Source of the DNA: UBA964 sp037444685
GTDB lineage: Bacteria; Pseudomonadota; Gammaproteobacteria; Steroidobacterales; Steroidobacteraceae
Assembly (NCBI GenBank): GCA_037444685.1
Contig: JBBILX010000001.1
Coordinates: 496,001 to 560,000 of the forward strand
Direction of reading: 5' to 3'
Length of the DNA stretch: 64,000 bases
The notes beneath the pieces were generated by a model, which did not search any database, had not been told where the DNA came from, and saw only the letters and a list, made by a program, of their open reading frames with translations. Within the stretch, counting starts at the first letter, position 1; each line of letters opens with the position of its first letter. Position numbers and translations under genes: made by a program. Positions 53,413-60,379 of this stretch are shown here, in pieces.

Positions 53413-54262
53413 CCTGCGCAAAGTGCTCCGCGATCTGCCGCCGCGTCGCGATCCAGACGTCGCGGGTTGCGGCAGCGTAACGCAGGAAATCCTCGAAGGC
53501 GCCGATGCGGCCGGGCCGACCGATGATTCGCAGGTGCACGCCGAGCGACATCATCCTCGGGCGTCGTCGTCCCTCGTCGTAGAGCCAATCGAAGGTGTCC
53601 TTGGCGTACTGCAGCCATGCAGCCGGCGTCAGGGCCGGCGCGTTCCAGAATTTCATGTCATTGGAGTCGAGCGCGTAGGGCAGCACGATCATCGGCCGCG
53701 GCAGCGTGGTGTCCCAGTAGGGCTCGTCTCGACTGTAGTCGTCCATGTGGTAGAGAAAGCCGGCTTCCAGCAGCAGTCGGCGCGTGTGGGCCGTGTGCAG
53801 ATAGCGGCTCAGCCAGCCGACCGGACGCTGCCCGGTCGTCCGCTCGAGGCTGTCGACCGCTTTGGCGATGAACTCGCGCTCGGCCGCTTCGCTCATGCCG
53901 AGCTGGTGGGCCCAGCGCCAGCCGTGCGCACAAACCTCGTGCCCACAGGCGGCGATCGCCTGCGCAATTCGCGGCGCCCGCTCGAGCGCGACCGCCGCGG
54001 CCGTGAAGGTCGCCGGCATGCCGTATTTCGCCAGCAGTTCGAGCACGCGCGGCGCGCCTTCCTGGATGCCGTAGGCATAGTTGCTCTCGTTGCCGAAGTT
54101 GCGCACGGGCTTCTTCAGAGCGATCCCGAGCTCGTCGACCGGCTCGGGCCCCCGATCGCCGTCCTGCACGTTGAACTCGGCACCCTCCTCGACGTTGACC
54201 ACGAGCGACAACGCGAGGCGCGCGCCGCCGGGCCAGCTCCAGTGGCCGACGGCCTCGTTCAT
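53399..54262 (-). CDS. Polysaccharide deacetylase family protein, PuuE-like
   Basis: A 287-residue NodB-fold protein with the features of the PuuE group (cofactor-independent allantoinase and related): WPGGARLALSLVVNVEEGAE, then NESNYAYGIQEGAP and the PATFTAAAVALERAP strand with HEVCAHGWRWAHQLGMS. The gene overlaps the SDR gene start by one base. Allantoinase activity would open the hydantoin ring of a purine breakdown product, but no allantoate or xanthine genes are directly adjacent, so another C-N or ester substrate is possible. Confidence 0.85.
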   Translation of the reverse strand: MNEAVGHWSWPGGARLALSLVVNVEEGAEFNVQDGDRGPEPVDELGIALKKPVRNFGNESNYAYGIQEGAPRVLELLAKYGMPATFTAAAVALERAPRIAQAIAACGHEVCAHGWRWAHQLGMSEAAEREFIAKAVDSLERTTGQRPVGWLSRYLHTAHTRRLLLEAGFLYHMDDYSRDEPYWDTTLPRPMIVLPYALDSNDMKFWNAPALTPAAWLQYAKDTFDWLYDEGRRRPRMMSLGVHLRIIGRPGRIGAFEDFLRYAAATRDVWIATRRQIAEHFAQVSRP

Positions 54263-55104
54263 CAGTGGTATTCCTCGCCACCCGAGACGTTCATGCCCTC
54301 ACCGGTGATGTAGGCGGCCTGGTCGGAAGCGAGGAAGGCGCAGGCCTTGGCGATGTCCTCCTGCAGACCCGGGCGCCCGAGCGGGATCCGTGCCCGCATG
54401 TCCGCGAGATACTGCTCCTCGCTTCGGCCCGTCGCGGCGCTGAAGTACTGGTTCTGCCACGCGCCGAGCCCGGTCGTCACGTGATTCGGGCAGATTGTGT
54501 TGACCGTGATGCCCTTCGGGCCGAGTTCGATCGCCGCCGTGCGCGTCAGACCTATCAGGCCGTGTTTCGAGGCGACGTACGGCGCGGCGAACGGGAAGCC
54601 CGACTTGGACGCCTGACTGCCGATGTTGATGATGCGACCGCCCTGTCCCTGCCTGATCATCTGGATGGCAGCGTGCTTGATGCCGAAGAACACGCCGCGC
54701 AGGTTGACGCCGAGCACCGCATCCCAGCTCGCCTGATCCATCTCGACGAGCGGTTTCATCAGGTAGCCGATACCGGCGTTGTTGACCATGATGTCCAGCC
54801 GTCCGTAATGCGCGACAGCCTTGCCGACCAGCGCCTCGACCTGCGCCTCCTCGAGCACGTCGCAAGTCAGCCCGATCGCCTCGCCGCCTCCGGCGCGGAT
54901 CTCGTCCACGATCTGCTGCATCTCGGACTGGCTGCCGATCGCATCGGCGGGAATCTCCTTGCCGCGTGCGATCCCGATGTCGCTGAGCACGACGCGGCAG
55001 CCCTCCGCCGCGAGCCGGCGGGCCATCGCCTCGCCGAGACCGCGACGGCGACCCGAGCCCGTCACGATGGCAACCTTGCCGCGCAGGTCCGGATACATGG
55101 CCAT
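54262..55104 (-). CDS. Short-chain dehydrogenase/reductase
   Basis: A 280-residue classical SDR oxidoreductase. Nucleotide binding: IVTGSGRRRGLGEAMA; structural NNAG (NNAGIGYL, about 108-115); catalytic Ser163, Tyr176 and Lys180 (YVASK). The C-terminal ITGEGMNVSGGEEYH is typical of ketoreductases and dehydrogenases for cyclic or aliphatic alcohols. An AGGAG site precedes the start at 55104. It shares a divergent 74-base promoter region with the crotonase gene. Confidence 0.9.
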   Translation of the reverse strand: MAMYPDLRGKVAIVTGSGRRRGLGEAMARRLAAEGCRVVLSDIGIARGKEIPADAIGSQSEMQQIVDEIRAGGGEAIGLTCDVLEEAQVEALVGKAVAHYGRLDIMVNNAGIGYLMKPLVEMDQASWDAVLGVNLRGVFFGIKHAAIQMIRQGQGGRIINIGSQASKSGFPFAAPYVASKHGLIGLTRTAAIELGPKGITVNTICPNHVTTGLGAWQNQYFSAATGRSEEQYLADMRARIPLGRPGLQEDIAKACAFLASDQAAYITGEGMNVSGGEEYH

Positions 55105-55178
55105 GCGAACAACTCCTTTTCTCTCGCGTTAAGGGGCGCTGATAACATCAACTCCCGAAAGACGTGTCAACGAGCCCC

Positions 55179-55949
55179 ATGAGCGACATCCAGATCGAAT
55201 CGTCTCCGCCGCTGGCGTGGCTGATCCTGAACCGCCCGGAACGCCGCAATGCCGTCACGAGCGCGATGTGGCAGGCGCTGCCGGAGCTCGCGGCACGCAT
55301 CGAGGCCGACGCGACGCTGCGGGTCGCGCTGCTGCGAGGCGCAGGCCGCGAAGCCTTCAGTGCCGGCGCCGACATCGCCGAAATGCAGGCAACCCTTGCG
55401 CATCCCGAGCGCATGCGGACGATGCAGGCGGCGGTCCAGGTCGCCCAGGACGCGTGGGCACGCCTGAGCCTGCCGACGATCGCGGTCATCCATGGTGCCT
55501 GCGCCGGGGGCGGCTGCGGGCTCGCGCTCGCCTGCGACCTTCGACTCGCGGCGCGCGACAGCTTCTTCGCGATTCCACCGGCGAAGCTCGGCCTCGTCTA
55601 CAGCCTCGCCGACACCAAGCGGCTGGTCGACCTCGTCGGCCCGTCGTTCGCCAAGGAAATGCTGTTCACGGGTCGACGCGTCTCGGCGCAGGAGGCTTAC
55701 GACTGCGGTCTCGTCAATCATCTGTTCCCGGCCGATGAGCTCGACGACGCCGCACGCGAATTCGCGCTCGGCATCGCGCAGAACGCGCAGAACTCGGTGC
55801 GCGGCGCCAAGCGCGTCGTCGGCGCGCTCGTCGACGGCGCGGTCGCCGAGACGCCGGAGACGCTCGCCTGGTACGACGAAGCATTCGCCACGGCCGAGTT
55901 CGCCGAAGGCGCGCGTGCCTTCCTCGAGAAGCGACGACCGCGTTTCTGA
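55179..55949 (+). CDS. Enoyl-CoA hydratase/isomerase family protein, catalytic glutamates replaced
   Basis: A 256-residue crotonase-fold protein. The oxyanion loops are GREAFSAGADIAEMQ and HGACAGGGCGLALACDLRLA. In classical enoyl-CoA hydratase the second has a glutamate after GGGC and a second glutamate follows in a QPEI context. Here the first is glycine and the second region reads FAIPPAKLGLVYS. It is therefore unlikely to be a standard hydratase; isomerase, thioesterase, decarboxylase or a divergent enzyme is possible. Start chosen at the ATG at 55179 rather than the GTG at 55164. It converges with the aldehyde dehydrogenase gene. Confidence 0.85.
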   Translation: MSDIQIESSPPLAWLILNRPERRNAVTSAMWQALPELAARIEADATLRVALLRGAGREAFSAGADIAEMQATLAHPERMRTMQAAVQVAQDAWARLSLPTIAVIHGACAGGGCGLALACDLRLAARDSFFAIPPAKLGLVYSLADTKRLVDLVGPSFAKEMLFTGRRVSAQEAYDCGLVNHLFPADELDDAAREFALGIAQNAQNSVRGAKRVVGALVDGAVAETPETLAWYDEAFATAEFAEGARAFLEKRRPRF

Positions 55950-55975
55950 CAGCGCGGGCGCGCCTCGGCGTCCGT

Positions 55976-57439
55976 TTACGGCAGCACGTGAACGGCCTTG
56001 ACCTGGGAGTACGAGAGCAGCTCCTCGAGCGACTCTTCGCCGCCGAGGCCGCTGTTCTTCCAGCCGCCGAAGGGTGTGCCGACGAAGTGCTGGCCCGCCG
56101 CGTTGATCCAGACGACACCCGCCTGCAGACGCCGCATCGTGCGCAGGGCGACCGCGAGCTCGCGTGTCCAGATGGCTGCGGTCAGACCGAACTCGGTGTC
56201 GTTGGCGATCGCGATCGCCTCTTCCTCGGTGCGCCAGCGCAGCGCGCAGACGATGGGGCCGAAGACCTCCTCACGGGCCACGCGCATGCGCATGTCGACG
56301 TCCGCGTACAGCGTCGGTTCGATCCAGAAGCCGCGTTCGAATGCCGCTCCCGGCGGTCGTCGGCCGCCGGTGACGAGCCGTGCGCCCTCGGCGCGTGCGG
56401 AGCCGATGAAGTCCATCACGCGCTCGTACTGCCGCCGCGAGTTGACGGGCCCCATCTCCGAGGAATGATCAAGAGGATTGCCGACGCGCAGGCGCCGCAA
56501 GCGCGCGCCGATGCGCTCGACGATGGCATCGTGGATCGACTCGTGCAGCAGCAGGCGACTCGTCGAGCCGCAGGACTGGCCCGCCCATGAGAAGTTCATG
56601 CCGGCGACCGCAGCGTCGACGACCCGGTCGAGATCGGCATCGGGGAAGACGATGAACGGGTTCTTGCCACCGAGTTCCAGCGTCACGTGCTTGACGCCGG
56701 ACTCGGCTGCGGCCCGCTGGATCGCGAGGCCCGTCGGCACCGAGCCCGTAAAGCCGATCCTGCGCACGGCAGGGTGACGAACCAGCGCGTCACCGGCCGG
56801 CACGCCATGGCCGTGCACGATGTTGACGAGCCCGGGTGGGAGCGTCGCGCGGCAAAGCTCGCCCAGCAGACTGCCAGAGAGCGGGCTGCTTTCCGGCGTC
56901 TTGACGACCACGGCATTGCCCGCCATCAGTGGCGCCGCGAGGTGCGCGGCCGCGAACATGAAAGGATGATTGAACGGCACGATGCGTGCAACCACCCCGT
57001 AGGGCTCGCGCAACGTGAAGTGCAGACCCTGCGCCGTCGCCGGCACCGTGTCCCCTTTGAGCTCCGAACCCAGCCCGGCGAAGTACTCGAGATAGCCCGC
57101 CGCGATCTGCACGTCGGCGCCGAGTTTGGCGATGGTATTGCCGGTGTCGCGCGCCTCGAGTTCGAGGATTTCGGCACTGCGCGCGCGGATGTCGGCTGCG
57201 AGCCGGCGCAGCGCCGCGGCGCGTTCCCAGACCGACAGGGCAGCCCAGGCCGGTTGGGCGGCCTCGGCCGCGGCGACCGCGCGAGCCACATCCGCGGCCG
57301 TGCCCGCCGGCACCCGCCCGATCGGCGTCTCGTCCGCGGGGTCCAGCGATTCGATCCACGCGCCGTCCGAGGACTCGCACCACTCGCCGCCAATCAGCAT
57401 CAGCCGATCACCGACCCGCGCAGATCCTGTTCGCCCCAT
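55976..57439 (-). CDS. Aldehyde dehydrogenase family protein
   Basis: A 487-residue NAD(P)-dependent aldehyde dehydrogenase of the betaine/aromatic aldehyde type. The active-site glutamate is in ELGGKNPFIVFPDADLD and the nucleophilic cysteine in WAGQSCGSTSRLLL; the C-terminal TPFGGWKNSGLGGEESLEEL is typical. Start set at the ATG at 57439, which gives the usual length. It is divergent from the DUF1838 gene. It differs from the ALDH7-type at the left edge of the window. Confidence 0.92.
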   Translation of the reverse strand: MGRTGSARVGDRLMLIGGEWCESSDGAWIESLDPADETPIGRVPAGTAADVARAVAAAEAAQPAWAALSVWERAAALRRLAADIRARSAEILELEARDTGNTIAKLGADVQIAAGYLEYFAGLGSELKGDTVPATAQGLHFTLREPYGVVARIVPFNHPFMFAAAHLAAPLMAGNAVVVKTPESSPLSGSLLGELCRATLPPGLVNIVHGHGVPAGDALVRHPAVRRIGFTGSVPTGLAIQRAAAESGVKHVTLELGGKNPFIVFPDADLDRVVDAAVAGMNFSWAGQSCGSTSRLLLHESIHDAIVERIGARLRRLRVGNPLDHSSEMGPVNSRRQYERVMDFIGSARAEGARLVTGGRRPPGAAFERGFWIEPTLYADVDMRMRVAREEVFGPIVCALRWRTEEEAIAIANDTEFGLTAAIWTRELAVALRTMRRLQAGVVWINAAGQHFVGTPFGGWKNSGLGGEESLEELLSYSQVKAVHVLP

Positions 57440-57528
57440 GAGCAGGTCCCCCGATTCCCGGATGTCGTGGCCGGCGATGCAGGCATGATCGGTGTCCTCG
57501 TACCGAGGCCCACAGGGAGGAAAGCCCG

Positions 57529-58521
57529 ATGTCCCGACCGAGGCTCCGCGGCACACGCCGCCAGATACTCTCTGCCATGGTAGCGACTCCGCTCGCCGCC
57601 GCGGCGACGGATGCCGTTGCGTCCAAAAATGCAGCGAGGATTCTGGGGCCGATGCCGGAGGGCTTTCGCAGCGGCCCGCTCGATCTCGCAAAGCCGCTCG
57701 ACAACCTGATTGCGCTGTTGAAGCTGCAGGCCGATCTGTCCGGCAGGCCGGTCTACAGCGGCTTCCCCGGCAAGGCCTGGGCCTGGGTGCCCGACGAGGG
57801 CAACTACCTGCTGTTCAACACCTATGGCATCGGCGCCTCGCGGCTCGAATACAGCCCTGCGGACCGTGCCTTCCGCTTCATCCATCGTGAGGCGCTGCTC
57901 TACTGCGACCCGCGCACTGGCGAGGTCCTCGAGGACTGGGTCAATCCCCTCACGGGCGCGCGCGTCGAGGTGCTGCACATCCTCAACGACCCCGTGAACC
58001 GCCTCTACCCGCTCGCCGGCGGGCCTTTCGCGCCGCCTTACCCTCACCTCGTCCATGGCGACCGGCTGATCTTCCAGATCGACGTGCTGCGTTCGACGGA
58101 ACCAAGTCCGCTGACGCGCAAGGACTACCCGCTGCATGCGCAGCAGGATCTGTACCAGTCGGGCGAGCTCTGGGCGATCACCGGCAGCCTACGCGAAGTC
58201 AATGATCCGGCGGTCACCTCCGCGGCCTGCCACACGTCGTGGAAGCGCATCTCGATGTGGCTGCCATTCATGGAGATGGGCAACCGCCCGGGAGTCATGA
58301 TCTATCACTCGCAGGCGTTCAAGTTCATGAACGGCTGGAACGAGCTGCCCGCGAACATCCGCAGCTGGGTTGAGAAGCGCGAGCCCAAGTACCTCGAGCC
58401 GCCGGCCACCTGGGAAGGCCTCGGCAAGAACGAGACGACCTGGAGTTACTCGAAGAAGGTCATCGACGCGCGTCGCGCCGAGGGCCGCGTACGCAACGGC
58501 AGCGTCTTCGAGCGCCCTTGA
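57529..58521 (+). CDS. DUF1838 family protein, exported
   Basis: A 330-residue protein of the uncharacterised DUF1838 family. The N-terminus has a twin-arginine-like region (TRRQILSAMVATPLAAAATD) suggesting Tat export. The remainder contains conserved YCDPRTGEVLEDWVNPLTGA and LIFQIDVLRS segments and an aromatic-rich C-terminal part; no catalytic motif is recognised. A GGGAGG site lies nine bases upstream. Such genes are often found in catabolic clusters with TonB-dependent receptors, as here; function is unknown. Confidence 0.85.
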   Translation: MSRPRLRGTRRQILSAMVATPLAAAATDAVASKNAARILGPMPEGFRSGPLDLAKPLDNLIALLKLQADLSGRPVYSGFPGKAWAWVPDEGNYLLFNTYGIGASRLEYSPADRAFRFIHREALLYCDPRTGEVLEDWVNPLTGARVEVLHILNDPVNRLYPLAGGPFAPPYPHLVHGDRLIFQIDVLRSTEPSPLTRKDYPLHAQQDLYQSGELWAITGSLREVNDPAVTSAACHTSWKRISMWLPFMEMGNRPGVMIYHSQAFKFMNGWNELPANIRSWVEKREPKYLEPPATWEGLGKNETTWSYSKKVIDARRAEGRVRNGSVFERP

Positions 58522-58557
58522 CGCAGCGTCGGCACAATCGGAAGTCCCCGAGTCTTC

Positions 58558-60255
58558 TCAGGCGTCTGGCTCGACGATCCTGACCGTCGTACGGATCGCC
58601 GGAGCCTCGATGCTCTGCCGCGTGCCGCTCGGCCAGCGCACCTCGATCCGATCGACCGCCTGCCGCCGACCGAGTCCGAAAGTGATCACGGGGTCGTTGG
58701 TCGAGTTGTAGCCATGCGCGCTCTGAGTCTCGTGATGCTGCACGAGGTCGCCCGCGGTCACCGTGATCCACGCGCCAAGCCCGTTGCGGTTGCTGCGCCG
58801 GCCTTCGAGCTGCACCCTGATCCAGTTGTTGCGATTGCCGCGATTGATGAAGAGGCGGTTCTGGCCGGGCTCGGGACTGACCCGCTTGCCCGCGGCATAG
58901 TACGTCCGATTCGTGACGAAGAGGTCGGGAAAGCCGTCCGCATTGATGTCCGCCGCGCCGACGCCTGAGCCGATCCCGAGACCTTCCGCGCCCGACCCGC
59001 GCGTCACATCGACGAAAGTCCCGTCGCCCCGATTCATCAGCAGCGCATTCTCGGCCGCCTCCCAAGCGATGTAAAACTGCACGAAAGGCGGAAAGTCGCC
59101 GATCACGTCGTTGATCAGCGTGTTCGACGGCCCACCGTTGTTGACGTACAGATCGACGTCACCGTCGTTGTCGAAGTCGGCGGCGGCGCAACCGCGCGCG
59201 CCGCGCATGTCACCGGCGCCCGATCGGATCGTGACGTCCTCGTAGGTCAGCACGCCGCTCTCCTTGAGCCGGCTCATGATCAGGCGGTTGGCCTGGTCGG
59301 CCAGCGGCAGATAGACATCCATGTCGCCGTCGTTGTCGAAATCAGCGATGCAGGCCCCCTGCGCGTAGCCGGGGTTCAGGAATGGAATGCCGCTCGGCGG
59401 CCGGCGACTGCGGGTGATGTCCTCGAAGGTCCCATCGCCCCTGTTGCGAAGCAGCACCTTGATGTCCCGCTCGTGGGTGATCAGCAGGTCGATCCAGCCG
59501 TCCTGGTCGACATCGGTCCAGTTCGGCGAGCCCTGGGCGTTGGAGTCTTTGAGGTTCGCCTGCACGGCAACGCCAGCCGACGCGGTCACGTCGGTGAACT
59601 TCCAGTTGCCGTCATTGCGGAACAGGGCGTTCTCGATCTCACCGTCCGCGTTCTTCCAGAACACGTCGAGATCGCCGTCGCCGTCATAGTCCGCGCAGCC
59701 GACGCCGCCGGCCGTGTCGCCAATGCCGCCAATCAGCTGATCGTTTTCGTTACCCGCGCGCATCATTCCCGCCGCCCGCGTGACGTCCTCGAACCGCGCG
59801 ACGCCGGTCTCCTTGAGCTGATTCCGATACAGAGTCGTCGGCACGTGGCGCTGGCGCGCCTGCCCGGGCGGCATGTTGGCCGAAAGGAGGTCCTGATCGC
59901 CGTCGTTGTCGAAGTCGCAGAACACCGCGCCGCGGCTGAAGCTTCCGGGGTTCTGCACGCCGCGCTCGGCGGCGACGTCGCGGAAGTACCCCCGGCCGTC
60001 GTTCTCGAACAATCGGTCGGTCAGGCCCGGAGCGAGGTCCTCGACCGGGACGAAGACGTCGAGATCACCATCGTCGTCGTAGTCGGCGAACGTCGGCCCG
60101 GTCGCATTGACCGCGAGGTCCGCGACGCCGCGCAGAGCAGCTTCGTCGCTGAACCGGATCGGGGCGGCTCCCTTGCTGCCGGTCAGCAGGGCGCAAGCGA
60201 CCAGTGCGGTCGGCGTCGCCGCGACGATCCTGCGGCCGAGCAGACTGCGTTGCAT
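58558..60255 (-). CDS. CRTAC1-type FG-GAP/ASPIC-UnbV domain secreted protein
   Basis: A 565-residue exported protein. The N-terminus (RIVAATPTALVACALLTG) is a signal sequence; LVAC could be a lipobox at Cys21. At least seven calcium-binding FG-GAP/VCBS repeats are visible, such as DYDDDGDLDVFVP, DFDNDGDQDLLSA, DYDGDGDLDVFWK, DVDQDGWIDLLIT and DFDNDGDVDLYVN. The C-terminal ASPIC/UnbV domain contains HGYNSTNDPVITFGLG and VRWPSGTRQSIEAP. Such beta-propellers are extracellular or periplasmic and may bind ligands. A GGGGAG site precedes the start. The TonB receptor gene lies upstream on the same strand. Confidence 0.9.
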   Translation of the reverse strand: MQRSLLGRRIVAATPTALVACALLTGSKGAAPIRFSDEAALRGVADLAVNATGPTFADYDDDGDLDVFVPVEDLAPGLTDRLFENDGRGYFRDVAAERGVQNPGSFSRGAVFCDFDNDGDQDLLSANMPPGQARQRHVPTTLYRNQLKETGVARFEDVTRAAGMMRAGNENDQLIGGIGDTAGGVGCADYDGDGDLDVFWKNADGEIENALFRNDGNWKFTDVTASAGVAVQANLKDSNAQGSPNWTDVDQDGWIDLLITHERDIKVLLRNRGDGTFEDITRSRRPPSGIPFLNPGYAQGACIADFDNDGDMDVYLPLADQANRLIMSRLKESGVLTYEDVTIRSGAGDMRGARGCAAADFDNDGDVDLYVNNGGPSNTLINDVIGDFPPFVQFYIAWEAAENALLMNRGDGTFVDVTRGSGAEGLGIGSGVGAADINADGFPDLFVTNRTYYAAGKRVSPEPGQNRLFINRGNRNNWIRVQLEGRRSNRNGLGAWITVTAGDLVQHHETQSAHGYNSTNDPVITFGLGRRQAVDRIEVRWPSGTRQSIEAPAIRTTVRIVEPDA

Positions 60256-60320
60256 CGGTGCTCTCCCCTCTGTCCGCGAGCCTCGATTCTAGCGGCGCAC
60301 GCGAGCAGCGAGCCATCGAC

Positions 60321-60352
60321 GTGGCCGCGAACCGAAGGGCGGTCGCGGCCAC
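60321..60352 (-). terminator. Strong hairpin between TonB-receptor and CRTAC1 genes
   Basis: A perfect 10-base inverted repeat, GTGGCCGCGA and TCGCGGCCAC, around a 12-base loop. With one bulged A it can extend inward to 13 base pairs (ACCG with CGGT). It lies 28 bases after the receptor stop, on the path to the next gene. No T-run follows; it may be an attenuator, an RNA-stability element or a terminator. Confidence 0.4.
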
Positions 60353-60379
60353 GGTCAGCACCAGGGGTGGTGGCTCCAC

